Assembly (NCBI GenBank): GCA_012517375.1
Contig: JAAYVC010000029.1
Coordinates: 1 to 41,931 of the forward strand
DNA length: 41,931 nt
Direction: 5' to 3'
From: a bacterium
GTDB lineage: Bacteria > Hydrothermota > Tepidihabitantia > B3-TA06
Below, piece after piece: positions 1 to 9,309 of this stretch; the first letter of the stretch is position 1, and each line of letters starts with the position of its first letter. The notes beneath the pieces were generated by a model. It was not told the DNA's origin, did not search any database, and saw only the letters and a list, made by a program, of their open reading frames with translations. The position numbers were made by a program, and so were the translations under genes.

Positions 1-1
1 C

Positions 2-727
2 GACCACTGCCCGTACAACGACACCGTTCGCCGCAACGTAGTAGTGCTTCTGACGCACGACGTTGGCGTAACCGAGATAGCCCTGAGCCCTGATTTCGAC
101 AACCCACCTGATCGCTACAATACAGGCAGGGCGGTAACGATAACGGCCACAGTCGAGAACTTCGGCTACAACCAGGAGAGCAACGTACCCGTGCGCTGCG
201 AGATACTGGACAAGACAGCCGATCCTGACACGCTGGTCTATCACAACATCCAGACCATCGTGACGCTTGACTGGCGCGGCAACACGCTTGATAACTCCTA
301 CACTGCGGAAGTAACCTTCCCTGTGTGGACTGTTCCGAGCACTAACTGGTTCACCATCACCTGCAAGACCGAACTTGCTGGCGACATGTGCCCGGATGAT
401 GACTTCGAGGTTTTGAATCCAGGCGCAATCGATGAAGGAAAAACCGGACCTAAAGCCTACTTCCTGGAGGTCACGAATGCTATAAATGAAGGAGAAGCGC
501 GGTTGAGGTTTGCCGTACTGCACTCAGACTGGGTAAAGATAAGCGTCTTCGATATAAACGGCAGGTACGTTGCAAGCGTCCAGAACAACCCCATGGAACC
601 CGGCTACTACACGCGTACCTGGAACGGTAAAGATGATTCAGGCCGCAAATGCTCTGCAGGCATATATATTGTCCGCATGGAAGCTGAAGGATTTACGGCA
701 TCGAAAAAGGCAGTAATACTCAACTAA
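2..727 (+). CDS. Secreted CARDB-like protein with T9SS-type C-terminal domain (5' partial)
   Basis: The reading frame is open from base 2 to the stop at 727, so the 5' end lies outside the window; the GTG at 44 is internal. The first residues (DHCPYNDTVRRNVVVLLTHD) align with internal positions of the two following genes, which confirms this is the C-terminal two thirds of a paralogue. A CARDB-like Ig domain (motifs HDVGV, VENFGY, DKTADPDTLVYHNIQ, CPDDDF) is followed by a C-terminal FlgD/Ig-like domain (FDINGRYV, YYTRTWNGKDDSGR, GIYIVRME). The tail ends KKAVILN. That tail is the kind used as a T9SS sorting signal, so the protein is probably exported and surface-attached or released. Its role is unknown; adhesion or surface-layer function is only a guess. 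Base composition is more GC-rich than in the next paralogue. Confidence 0.75.
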   Translation, partial: DHCPYNDTVRRNVVVLLTHDVGVTEIALSPDFDNPPDRYNTGRAVTITATVENFGYNQESNVPVRCEILDKTADPDTLVYHNIQTIVTLDWRGNTLDNSYTAEVTFPVWTVPSTNWFTITCKTELAGDMCPDDDFEVLNPGAIDEGKTGPKAYFLEVTNAINEGEARLRFAVLHSDWVKISVFDINGRYVASVQNNPMEPGYYTRTWNGKDDSGRKCSAGIYIVRMEAEGFTASKKAVILN

Positions 728-746
728 GCCCCTGAATCACACAATT

Positions 747-788
747 AAGCGGTTGGCTAGAATGTTAAGCCAGCCGCTTTCTTTTACA
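747..788 (+). terminator. Rho-independent terminator
   Basis: A 12-bp stem (747-758 with 768-779, one G-U pair) with a 9-nt loop is followed by TTTCTTTT. It lies 20 nt after the stop of the first secreted protein gene, separating it from its paralogues. A second, weaker stem (CCTTG 837-841 with CAAGG 847-851) followed by TTTTTT lies further downstream before the next gene. Confidence 0.75.
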
Positions 789-924
789 CTTTTGTATAAC
801 CGTACGCGTTCCCCCTCCTCCTCTTCACTCGCAAAGCCTTGAGGCACAAGGGTCTTTTTTATGTAACCTGGCACGTAAATTGCTCATTATTAAGATAAGA
901 ACTAAATCCCTTAGGAGGGGAAAA

Positions 925-2055
925 ATGAAGCGTTTTTGTGTTGAAAAGGTTACATGTTTGTGGGTCTTAGGGATGCTGGGGTGTGTTATTTCATTGTTCG
1001 GGCAGATTCATGACCTTAAGTGTTACGAAATAATACAACCTGAGGGTGATTTTGTGCTTGCGGATTCGGCAATAGTGCCAGTGCTCGGAATCGCCAACCT
1101 GGGTTCATCGCCGGAGGAAAATTTCTACGTCTATATGCAATCGGTAGATATAGCTGAAGAGGATACTGTCTACGCCGAAAGCGTTCTTGTAAGCCACATA
1201 GGTGCGTATCCTGACTCAATTGAGGTCGAGTTCCCTGCCTGTCCGCCTGAAGGAAAATGTGACCCATACGATGGCGACTATGTCGATGGCGTTAAGTACG
1301 AGCTCCTAGGGATTCCGGAGGCTGAGTTAGACAAGGACCATTCGAATGACTCTTGCTTTGAAGAAGTCACTTCGTTACTTGAACATGATGTGGGAGTGAC
1401 GGATTTGGACTTTAATCCTCCCCCACCAGACGGTGATTGTTATGAACCAGGAACAGAAGTTGTAATTACAGGTACAGTAGAAAACTTTGGCTTCAAAAGT
1501 GAGGAGAAAATTCCCCTTAGATTGGTGTTTTTAGATAAAACAGCGGACCCCGATACGGTAGTATATGAGTCGATTCAAACCGTTGAATTAATTGGGTCCA
1601 GATCGGATACCACGACTGGTGACTACTACCTCGACGTAATTTTTCCAGTTTGGGTTGTTCCTAGCAAAAACTGGTTTACCATTACATGCGCCACAAAATT
1701 AAATAATGATGAATGTCCTGATAACAATTTCGAATCATGTTCCTCAGATCCCTGTGCTGGTATTGAGAATGAGCAAGAAATAAAAACCTTAGAACTAGAG
1801 GCACCTCTTTACAGTAATGGAGTGTATATCATCAACTACTCCCTCCCCCTCTCATCCTGGCTAAGGCTGGACCTCTACGACGCATCGGGCAGGTTCGTGC
1901 GCAACCTGTACAACGACCCGTGCTCGGCAGGCACGCACACACTTACCTGGGACGGAAAGGACTCCGGAGGGAAGAGGGTGTCTTCAGGCGCCTACTTTGT
2001 GAGGTTGGAAGCAGGGGAGAATAAGTTGATTTCAAAAGTCGTTATGATAAGATAG
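925..2055 (+). CDS. Secreted CARDB-like protein with T9SS-type C-terminal domain, paralogue 2
   Basis: The 376-residue protein starts at ATG 925, directly after the SD AGGAGGGG at 913-920; the frame is open further upstream (TTG 880) but has no SD there. Residues 1-27 form a signal peptide (basic MKR start, hydrophobic core, end near SLFGQ). Two Ig/CARDB-like domains follow, the second with HDVGV, VENFGF and CPDNNF. The last 80 residues are a FlgD/Ig-like sorting domain ending SKVVMIR. The middle (about 1380-1800) is AT-rich while the sorting domain is GC-rich and nearly matches the DNA of the next gene. This abrupt change suggests module exchange. The function is unknown; it is likely co-transcribed with the next gene, only 8 nt away. 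Confidence 0.8.
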   Translation: MKRFCVEKVTCLWVLGMLGCVISLFGQIHDLKCYEIIQPEGDFVLADSAIVPVLGIANLGSSPEENFYVYMQSVDIAEEDTVYAESVLVSHIGAYPDSIEVEFPACPPEGKCDPYDGDYVDGVKYELLGIPEAELDKDHSNDSCFEEVTSLLEHDVGVTDLDFNPPPPDGDCYEPGTEVVITGTVENFGFKSEEKIPLRLVFLDKTADPDTVVYESIQTVELIGSRSDTTTGDYYLDVIFPVWVVPSKNWFTITCATKLNNDECPDNNFESCSSDPCAGIENEQEIKTLELEAPLYSNGVYIINYSLPLSSWLRLDLYDASGRFVRNLYNDPCSAGTHTLTWDGKDSGGKRVSSGAYFVRLEAGENKLISKVVMIR

Positions 2056-2063
2056 GAGGAGAT

Positions 2064-3203
2064 TTGAAGCACATTGTTATATCACTTGGCATATTCTCTC
2101 TTTGCTCAACAGGATATGCTGCGGTTGACCTTGTATGCGAGGCGATACTAGAGCCGTTGGCGGATTACGTTCTTGCGGACTCGGCTATCGTGCCGAAACT
2201 CAAGATAACCAACCTTGGCGACCAGGGAGCAAGTAACTTCTGGGTGAAGCTGATTATCGATGAAGTGTCTACAGGGGAAACTGTTTACGTCGCTAGCACT
2301 AAGATAGGCTACATAGGAGCAAACCCTGCAACAATCGAAGTCGAGATGTTGGAGTGGGCACCTGAGGGGAATTGCGAAGACGCTGATCCTAACGGATATG
2401 GACCATTCGTAGATTACGAGCTCCTAGGAATCCCGGAGGCAGCATTTGACACAGATCAAACCAATGATACTTGCTATGAAGAAGTAACCGCGTTACTTGA
2501 ACATGATGTAGGGGTGGTCGAGATGGAGTTCGATCCGTATCCAAATTTACCCCCCGATTTGTACGTACCCGGAACAGAAGTGATAGTAACGGCTACAGTA
2601 GAGAATTTTGGATACCGGCCGGAAGCTGATATACCTGTCAGATTGGAGATTCTGGATAAATGCGCTGACCCCGATACCCTGGTTTATCATAATATTCAGC
2701 CGGTGAAGGCCATCGGCTGGAGAGGAGATAGCATTACAGGTATATACACGGCAAGGGTTGTTTTTCCTCGGTGGGTAGTGTCACATCTTAGTTGGTTTAC
2801 GCCGATGTGCAAAACTGAGATGAAGGGTGACGAATGCCCGGACGATGATTTTACTGTATGGAATGTAAACTATTATTCAGAACCTGACGATCCTTGTTCA
2901 GGTTTAAGTGCCGAAGAGCATTCTGCCGTCGAAACCACGAGCCTTGAAGAGCCGCTTTTCAAGGACGGAACTTATATCATCAACTACTCCCTTCCCCTCT
3001 TTTCCTGGCTCAGGCTGGACCTCTACGACGCATCGGGCAGGTTTGTGCGCAACCTGTACAACGACCCATGCTCGGCAGGCAGACACACCATCACCTGGGA
3101 TGGAAAGGACTCCAAGGGTCACAAGGTATCCTCCGGTGCTTACTTTGTCCGTATGGAAACCGGAGGGGAGAGCATAACGTCTAAGTTCTTAAATATACGT
3201 TAA
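2064..3203 (+). CDS. Secreted CARDB-like protein with T9SS-type C-terminal domain, paralogue 3
   Basis: The 379-residue protein uses a TTG start at 2064 preceded by AGGAGGA with good spacing; the previous stop is at 2053-2055. The signal peptide is short (MKHIVISLGIFSLCSTGYAA). The layout matches the preceding paralogue: an N-terminal Ig-like domain (ADYVLADSAIVP), a second domain (HDVGV, VENFGY, DKCADPDTLVYHNIQ, CPDDDF), and a C-terminal FlgD-like sorting domain (LRLDLYDASGRFVRNLY, TWDGKDSKG, SGAYFVRME) ending SKFLNIR. With its neighbours it forms a tandem family of at least three copies. It is probably exported through T9SS-like machinery encoded elsewhere. Paired cysteines around CPDDDF may form disulfides. 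The function is unknown. Confidence 0.8.
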   Translation: MKHIVISLGIFSLCSTGYAAVDLVCEAILEPLADYVLADSAIVPKLKITNLGDQGASNFWVKLIIDEVSTGETVYVASTKIGYIGANPATIEVEMLEWAPEGNCEDADPNGYGPFVDYELLGIPEAAFDTDQTNDTCYEEVTALLEHDVGVVEMEFDPYPNLPPDLYVPGTEVIVTATVENFGYRPEADIPVRLEILDKCADPDTLVYHNIQPVKAIGWRGDSITGIYTARVVFPRWVVSHLSWFTPMCKTEMKGDECPDDDFTVWNVNYYSEPDDPCSGLSAEEHSAVETTSLEEPLFKDGTYIINYSLPLFSWLRLDLYDASGRFVRNLYNDPCSAGRHTITWDGKDSKGHKVSSGAYFVRMETGGESITSKFLNIR

Positions 3204-3237
3204 GTTATGTACGTTAATAACTAGGGTTTTAACTGGG

Positions 3238-3266
3238 TTGACAGAAGGTCGATGTGTTACTAGAAT
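3238..3266 (+). promoter_or_regulatory. Sigma70-type promoter for the TolB-like/C25 pair
   Basis: TTGACA at 3238-3243, a 17-bp spacer and TAGAAT at 3261-3266. The expected start near 3273 gives a leader of about 28 nt containing the SD AAGGAGG just before GTG 3301. Confidence 0.75.
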
Positions 3267-3300
3267 ACTAATAAATTATAAAACCTTTTAAGGAGGTTTC

Positions 3301-4467
3301 GTGAAGAAACTTTTCATCCTGGCATCAGGAGTATTGATTTTCTCGTCGGTCCTTTTTGCGAACTCAAAAATTCCTAAACTCGAAGAACAAGTCGCCCGCA
3401 ATCCTAACAACGCCAAAGCGGTTTTCAATCTTACAAAAGAATACTGCCGTGCGGATTCGGTCGTTAAAGCCGTCGAAAGCTTCAAGCGCCTTGCAGCGCT
3501 TGATTCCAATCTTGCATCTGACGTGTTCGTTCGCGCAAAGGTCGCAATCTATCTGGGCCTAGAGCCTTTTTTCCCGCAGTTGATTACCGATTCAGTGTGC
3601 GAAGCTCCGCGCTTCAGCCAGGATGAAAAAAAGATACTGTTCCAGAGGAACACGGGCTGGGATTACAATGCAGGAATCATGGATGCGTTCAGCGGAAAAG
3701 GGTTCAAGATGCTGACAAAATCCGACTCCGGCTGCTACGGACCTTGCTTTGCCGGTTCGTATGATAAGATGTTGTATACCAGAAGAGCGGATGACCAGCA
3801 GGGAACAACAAAGCTGATATACAACGATCTTACCGGAGGTGGAGAAAAGGTCATTTTTACCAATCCTGGCGTCATGGAAACCATTGACTGGGCAGGCGAG
3901 GGTAAGCCTGTGCTTTTTTCGTACTACTCCATCGATACAAAGACCTGGGAGATAGGACTCTATGATGCGGAATCAGGAGAACTCAAACAACTAACGAATA
4001 ATTATTATACTGACAGATATCCAAGATACTCGAGCGACGGCAAATATATCGTGTATACGGACGACCGGCTCATCGACTTTGATATCCGCATTATGGATAC
4101 GAAAGGAAAAGTTGTTGAGAATTTAGATATTGGGCCAGGCAGAGATGTATTGCCGGTATTCGGCGATCACGACCGCAAAGTGGCATTTTGTTCCGACCGC
4201 AACGGCGGCAACCAGTTTGATATTTTCGTCTACGATCGCCGTACGAAGGATGTGATTCCAGTGACCTATCATCAGTCGCACGATCTTTTTCCGGATTTCT
4301 CTAATGATGGGAGCTGGTTAATATTCACATCAAACAGGGAACAGGACGAGATGGTTCATCCATATTTTGTTTCGTTGAACCAGCCGATCTCTGTTGAAAG
4401 ACTTCTAGAGGAGATAAACAAAGAGGAACCCCAGGACGGAGGTTCTAATGATAATCAATCGCCGTAA
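3301..4467 (+). CDS. Exported TolB-like beta-propeller protein with N-terminal TPR
   Basis: The 388-residue protein starts at GTG 3301 after AAGGAGG. Residues 1-21 form a signal peptide (MKKLFILASGVLIFSSVLFA). Residues about 25-75 look like a TPR-type helical repeat (PNNAKAVFNLTKEY, VESFKRLAALD). From about residue 100 there are PD40/WD40-like propeller blades: APRFSQDEKKILFQRN, CFAGSYDKMLYTRR, YPRYSSDGKYIVYTDDR, LPVFGDHDRKVAFCSDR and LFPDFSNDGSWLIFTSNR. Such proteins generally act as periplasmic scaffolds; the specific role is not known. The last 20 bases overlap the protease gene, whose SD GGAGG lies inside this frame, so the two are translationally coupled and may work together. The protein lacks the C-terminal sorting domain of its neighbours. 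Confidence 0.8.
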   Translation: MKKLFILASGVLIFSSVLFANSKIPKLEEQVARNPNNAKAVFNLTKEYCRADSVVKAVESFKRLAALDSNLASDVFVRAKVAIYLGLEPFFPQLITDSVCEAPRFSQDEKKILFQRNTGWDYNAGIMDAFSGKGFKMLTKSDSGCYGPCFAGSYDKMLYTRRADDQQGTTKLIYNDLTGGGEKVIFTNPGVMETIDWAGEGKPVLFSYYSIDTKTWEIGLYDAESGELKQLTNNYYTDRYPRYSSDGKYIVYTDDRLIDFDIRIMDTKGKVVENLDIGPGRDVLPVFGDHDRKVAFCSDRNGGNQFDIFVYDRRTKDVIPVTYHQSHDLFPDFSNDGSWLIFTSNREQDEMVHPYFVSLNQPISVERLLEEINKEEPQDGGSNDNQSP

Positions 4468-7400
4468 GCTAATAAATGCTTTATTTGTTTTAACACTCGC
4501 CTTAATTCCTTGCGGACTGCTTCTGGGCGGTGAGCAGAAGCATGCGGTTGAGCTGCCCTTCAGCTCTCTCGGATTTGATACCGGAACCTATACTATGATT
4601 TCTTTTCAGGGAGGTCGCTACATGGCGCAACCAGGCGAGCCGTGGCTGCCATTCATGGTGAAGAGCTATGTTCTTCCGCAGGGAACAAGAATAAGCGGCG
4701 TAAAGCTTGAGGTTTTAAAGTCCAGAACAATCTATATTGACAAGCCGGTATATCCAGCGCAGCCTTTAAGACCGTTGAGTTCCACTAAATCGATTGGATT
4801 TGCAGCGCCTGCGGAAGAGATTTACTCGATGAATGAGCCTTATTCGGAATTCGCCGCTGAAGTCTTAAACGAAGGTGTACTCGAGGGACAAAGAATTGCC
4901 ACAGTCGCGCTGTACCCTTTAAGGTACACGCCGGGCTCGGGCAAGCTTGAGATAGCCGAAAAGATGACGCTCTCGATTCAATATGAAAGAGACCCGTCAT
5001 GGGTACCGACAACAATACCATCCCGCAGTATCCAGCAAAGCCTGAATTCAAGACTTGCGGCGATAGTTGAAAATCCTCAAGCCGGGGTCTTAAATTCAAA
5101 CTATACGGCTCTTGGCAATGAATACCGTCATGTAATAGTAACTACATCGGCGCTTAAAGCCAATTTTCAGCCTCTTGCGGACTGGAATACAAAAAGAGGC
5201 GTAAGGGACACGGTCGTTACTCTTGAAAGCATAGTTTCGAGTTATTCCGGAAAGGACCCGGCTGAAAAGATAAGGAATTTCGTAAAATACGCCCATACGA
5301 ACTGGGGACTTGAATATCTGATTCTCGGAGGTGATGCGTCAATAATACCAACACGTGATTGCTTCACAACGGCATCTGACGGAGACCATTACGATACGAT
5401 ACCGACGGACATGTATTTCGGCTGCCTTGACGGAGACTGGGATAAAAACAGGAACGGCACTTATGGAGAAGTAAGCGACGATGCGGATCTCTACGCCGAG
5501 GTAGCAGTCGGCAGGATAAGCGTCGTGAACGGAGTAGAGGCAGGGAATTTCGTCGCCAAACTGATCTCGTACGAGAATGCCCCGCCTTCAAATTATTCTA
5601 ACAAGCTTATGCTTCCTTCGGAGGTTCTCTGGGAGGAACCGTACTACCCCGGTGATGCCACAAATAATGCTATAGCCGCTCTCGCACCTGCCGGCACTCA
5701 AATACAAAAGCTTTACGAAACCACTGGAAATATCAACAATGCTATGCTCAGGGATTCACTCAATGCAGGAGTGGGACTTGCCCACCATATGGCTCACGGC
5801 AACATCTGGATTATAGCGACAGGCCCTGATGCGTTCACTTCCGTGATGGCTCACGATCTCGTCAATGCCGACAGGGTTGCGGTATACAACGCCATTTCTT
5901 GTCTTGTTGGCGCGTTTGATTTCACGAACTGCATAGTGGAGGAATTCCAGAACGCGCCTGCAGGAGGTACTGTAGCTTGGATAGGCAACTCGCGCTACGG
6001 CTGGGGTATGCCGCCTATGCAGGGTCCGTCCGAAGATCTCGATGTGTCTTTCTTCCAGTCCGTCTACGGTAAATCCAACCCTGAAGCCGGATTGTCGCTC
6101 GTGGATTCAAAAGACGCTAATGCCGAATCATGGGGCTCAAGCGCCATAGGCCTCTGGTGCATATACGAACTTAATCTCTTCGGCGATCCTTCAATGCCTG
6201 TACATTACAGGCAGCCTTCCGATTTTACTGTCACATATCCGGGCCAGATCATCGAGGGGCAGCAGACTCTTCCGGTTAGTCTGTCGTCCCAGGTCGGATA
6301 CCCTGTTGAAGGCATGCTCGTATGCGCGAGACAGGGAACCTCCGTATACTCCTGGGCTAAAACCGATGCATCGGGCACGGCATACCTGGACATAAATCCA
6401 TCGATTGGTACGATAAGCATAACCGCAAGCGGAGCAAATCACCGTTTCTTCTCAAAAGACGGTATACCCGTTGGTTCGCGACAACCGCTTCTGGTCCTAT
6501 CCCCTGATACGTTATGGATGGACGTTGATGCAAATGGACTTTCCGAGTATTTTACTATAGCTAATGAAGGATCCGATACGCTCAAAATCTCCTCGATATT
6601 GCCGAACAACACAAGCTGGATCAAATCAGTCACTCCTGCAAACTGCAGCGTTGCTCCCGGAGGGTATCAAGGCATTCAAGTTACCGTAGACACGACCGGT
6701 GTTAAAGACAGCATTTACCTTGGCTCCGTTCGAATCCTGAGCAACGACCAGGCAAGACCTACAGCTTATGAGCCTGTCAAGCTCATAAAGGGCGACTGGC
6801 CCGATATCGATATTGTTCCTGAGCCCTTGGTCTTTGATATGCCTGCAAATAATGATACAATTAGTTCCGCAGCAGTTTTCAACAAAGGCAGGGCTGATCT
6901 GCAGGTTACTTCAGTTTCGACAACAGATTCGTGGATTGTCGACATTCAACCCAATACTTTTAGCATTCCCTCAGGTGATTTCGCTACAGTGTACGTAATT
7001 GTAGACACATCCGGTCTCGGTTTCGGAACCTACAACGGCAAAATAACCTTCCAAACAAACGATCCTGACGAACAAACTAGGTCGCTTGCAGTAAAACTGA
7101 ACATGGGTGAACCGGATATCGCGGTCGAACCGGATACGCTTCAGTTCTATGTATCATATGAGGATCCTTCAAAGAACATTACATCCGCAAATTCGGACGT
7201 ACAAAACAAAGGCACAAGAACATTATCTGTATCCAATATCGTTCCTTCCAGGAGCTGGATACTGGTTGGAGACCCAAAGTCTTTCGAGATACAGCCTTTC
7301 TACTCTAAGTATGTGGAAGTGTCGGTAAACCCTGAGGGCTTGAAGCAGGGCGTCTATGACGCCTCCATTACTATCTCGTCTAACGATCCTGACGAGCCGT

Positions 7401-8044
7401 CCAAGAAGCAGCAGGTAAGGCTGCTTCTTGAAGAGGCGCCTCCCAAGATCGTTTGTTCGCCCGACACGGCTTTAATGGACAACAAGACGATGCGTGGAAC
7501 GTTCTGGGTGTTTAACGAAGGTATGCGTGACCTTGTAGTTTCGAACATATCGAGTCCGACTCCCTGGATATACGGTCTCTTCCCGAAAGGATTTACCGTG
7601 CGCGGCCAGGACAGCGCCCAGGTTACCATGATTGGCGACGCATCCAAGGTCTCTCAAGGTCCCAAGATAGGAACGGTGGAAATCGAATCCAACGACACCA
7701 AAAAACCTTTAACGAAAGTTCCCGTTAAGCTGGGGCCGGCTTCCGGAATTGCCGAGGGTATGCCCCTGACATTCGAGCTTGTGCCGGTCGCTCCCAATCC
7801 GGTTTCATCGCGCTGCATGGTTACATATGCGGTTCCAAGGCAGTCCCAGGTTAGTCTTTGTGTATATGACGTTGCAGGAAAAAGGGTTCGTCTCCTTGAG
7901 CAAGGATTGGTAAAACCGGGCTACTACACTATTATCTGGAACGGCGAGGATGATGCCGGTCGGATGCTCCCCCAGGGGGTATATCTTTTGAGAATGGAAA
8001 GCCCGACCTACAAAGCCACGCAGAGATTGGTTCTTCTGCGTTAA
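4448..8044 (+). CDS. Gingipain-like C25 cysteine peptidase with Ig repeats and T9SS-type C-terminal domain
   Basis: The 1198-residue multidomain secreted protease starts at ATG 4448 and overlaps the previous gene by 20 nt. Signal peptide about 1-27; propeptide-like region about 30-215; C25 catalytic domain about 225-590. The catalytic dyad is visible as His450 (HHMAHGN) and Cys485 (NAISCLVGAF), a spacing of 35 close to that of gingipain R. A C-terminal Ig-type extension (about 595-670) is followed by four repeats of roughly 100 residues beginning near 678, 784, 889 and 997, each with an SPDTLxF/M-type start and a TISSNDPDEP-type turn (ASPM-SPD-2-Hydin/choice-of-anchor style). The final domain (about 1104-1198, ending RLVLLR) is a FlgD-like sorting domain. 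It is probably exported and cell-attached, degrading external protein or processing other T9SS cargo. Its P1 preference cannot be read from the sequence. Confidence 0.9.
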   Translation: MIINRRKLINALFVLTLALIPCGLLLGGEQKHAVELPFSSLGFDTGTYTMISFQGGRYMAQPGEPWLPFMVKSYVLPQGTRISGVKLEVLKSRTIYIDKPVYPAQPLRPLSSTKSIGFAAPAEEIYSMNEPYSEFAAEVLNEGVLEGQRIATVALYPLRYTPGSGKLEIAEKMTLSIQYERDPSWVPTTIPSRSIQQSLNSRLAAIVENPQAGVLNSNYTALGNEYRHVIVTTSALKANFQPLADWNTKRGVRDTVVTLESIVSSYSGKDPAEKIRNFVKYAHTNWGLEYLILGGDASIIPTRDCFTTASDGDHYDTIPTDMYFGCLDGDWDKNRNGTYGEVSDDADLYAEVAVGRISVVNGVEAGNFVAKLISYENAPPSNYSNKLMLPSEVLWEEPYYPGDATNNAIAALAPAGTQIQKLYETTGNINNAMLRDSLNAGVGLAHHMAHGNIWIIATGPDAFTSVMAHDLVNADRVAVYNAISCLVGAFDFTNCIVEEFQNAPAGGTVAWIGNSRYGWGMPPMQGPSEDLDVSFFQSVYGKSNPEAGLSLVDSKDANAESWGSSAIGLWCIYELNLFGDPSMPVHYRQPSDFTVTYPGQIIEGQQTLPVSLSSQVGYPVEGMLVCARQGTSVYSWAKTDASGTAYLDINPSIGTISITASGANHRFFSKDGIPVGSRQPLLVLSPDTLWMDVDANGLSEYFTIANEGSDTLKISSILPNNTSWIKSVTPANCSVAPGGYQGIQVTVDTTGVKDSIYLGSVRILSNDQARPTAYEPVKLIKGDWPDIDIVPEPLVFDMPANNDTISSAAVFNKGRADLQVTSVSTTDSWIVDIQPNTFSIPSGDFATVYVIVDTSGLGFGTYNGKITFQTNDPDEQTRSLAVKLNMGEPDIAVEPDTLQFYVSYEDPSKNITSANSDVQNKGTRTLSVSNIVPSRSWILVGDPKSFEIQPFYSKYVEVSVNPEGLKQGVYDASITISSNDPDEPSKKQQVRLLLEEAPPKIVCSPDTALMDNKTMRGTFWVFNEGMRDLVVSNISSPTPWIYGLFPKGFTVRGQDSAQVTMIGDASKVSQGPKIGTVEIESNDTKKPLTKVPVKLGPASGIAEGMPLTFELVPVAPNPVSSRCMVTYAVPRQSQVSLCVYDVAGKRVRLLEQGLVKPGYYTIIWNGEDDAGRMLPQGVYLLRMESPTYKATQRLVLLR

Positions 8045-8123
8045 ATAGGTTAAAAGAGTCGCTGGATTACTGCCTGCATAGAGCACGGCGGGATTCAGGG
8101 TATCATAACAAGTGATATTTTAC

Positions 8124-8152
8124 TTGACATTTGGTGATTTTTGCAGTATGCT
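8124..8152 (+). promoter_or_regulatory. Sigma70-type promoter of the sucCD-kor-ndk operon
   Basis: TTGACA at 8124-8129, a 17-bp spacer and TATGCT at 8147-8152. Transcription would begin near 8159, leaving a leader of about 14 nt before GTG 8173 with AAGGA at 8163-8167. The longer open frame beginning TTG 8131 starts inside the promoter, so it is not the gene start. Confidence 0.8.
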
Positions 8153-8172
8153 TACGCTCACCAAGGATAAAA

Positions 8173-9309
8173 GTGAAGTTATTAGAATATCAAGCTAAGG
8201 TTTTTTTTACCAAAACCGGGATACCGACCCCGAAGGAGAAACCCGTCTCCTCTAAAACAGAAGCCCTCCAGGCTGCTGAAGAATTGGGTCTGCCGTGCGT
8301 TCTAAAAGCCCAGGTAGGCGTGGGCGGTCGGGGAAAAGCCGGAGGCGTCAAACTAGCCCGCACAATGGAAGAGGTTGCGGAGAACGCCGAAGCTATACTC
8401 GGCATGGAGATTAAAGGAGAGCGCGTAGAGCGTCTTTTGTGTTCGGAGGCTGTAGACATCAAACAGGAGTTCTACGCGAGCGTGACGACGGACCGCACCA
8501 ACCGCAGGCTTGTGATGATGGTGTCGCCCGCCGGCGGAATCGACATAGAAGAAGTGGCAAGGACAACGCCCGAGAGGATACTCAAGATTCCCATTGACCC
8601 CCTTATCGGCCTTGCATCGTATCAATCTCGCAACGCTTCAGCCTTTCTTACGCGAGACCCGGGGATACAAAAACAAGTATCCTCAATTCTATCCAAACTC
8701 TATGCTTTATACACAGAGAGTGATCTGTCTCTTGCGGAGATTAACCCTTTAGTCGTTACAGGAGAAGGGAAAGTGATTGCTCTTGATGCCAAGATTATCA
8801 TAGACGACAATGCGCTATACAGACATCCTGAATTCGAGGAGTATCGAATTCTCTCGCCTGACGAAGCGCTCGAAGAGGAGGCTAAATCGAAGGGCCTTTC
8901 CTACATAAAGCTTGCCGGAAACGTCGGCTGCATCGTGAACGGAGCCGGACTCGCAATGGCTACAATGGATCTCATAAAACGCTTCGGCGGCGAACCGGCA
9001 AACTTCCTTGATGTCGGCGGTTCATCATCCCCTGAAAAGATGCTTTGGGCAATAGAACTCGTTACACGCGACCCCAACGTTAGGGCCATCTTCGTGAACA
9101 TCTTCGGCGGAATAACCCGGTGCGATGATATCGCGAGGGGTCTCCTTGACGCTGCATCCTCGCGCCAGCTTCCTCTTCCTGTTGTGGTCCGTTTAACTGG
9201 AACTAACGAAACAGAGGCGCGCAAGATGCTCGAAGGCACATCCTTCATTCCCGCTCGAGACATGGCTGACGGCGCGAAAAAAGCTATTTCTTCAGCCGGA
9301 GGGAAATGA
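8173..9309 (+). CDS. sucC: Succinyl-CoA synthetase (ADP/GDP-forming) beta subunit
   Basis: This 378-residue subunit carries nucleotide binding and part of the succinate site for succinyl-CoA + NDP + Pi to succinate + CoA + NTP. The start is GTG 8173 ([12 protein letters not shown], matching the family start LHEYQAK), chosen because an upstream TTG lies in the promoter. The N-terminal ATP-grasp fold is shown by [15 protein letters not shown] near residues 40-55. The C-terminal ligase domain is shown by [14 protein letters not shown] and [15 protein letters not shown]. The length is slightly below the usual 388. ATP versus GTP preference is not readable from the sequence. It is the first gene of the operon and overlaps sucD, which supplies the other half of the enzyme. 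Confidence 0.95.
   Translation: MKLLEYQAKVFFTKTGIPTPKEKPVSSKTEALQAAEELGLPCVLKAQVGVGGRGKAGGVKLARTMEEVAENAEAILGMEIKGERVERLLCSEAVDIKQEFYASVTTDRTNRRLVMMVSPAGGIDIEEVARTTPERILKIPIDPLIGLASYQSRNASAFLTRDPGIQKQVSSILSKLYALYTESDLSLAEINPLVVTGEGKVIALDAKIIIDDNALYRHPEFEEYRILSPDEALEEEAKSKGLSYIKLAGNVGCIVNGAGLAMATMDLIKRFGGEPANFLDVGGSSSPEKMLWAIELVTRDPNVRAIFVNIFGGITRCDDIARGLLDAASSRQLPLPVVVRLTGTNETEARKMLEGTSFIPARDMADGAKKAISSAGGK

Noticed and set aside
880-924. Upstream extension of paralogue 2 to TTG 880
   Set aside because: The added 15 residues precede the SD AGGAGGGG and would spoil the signal peptide.
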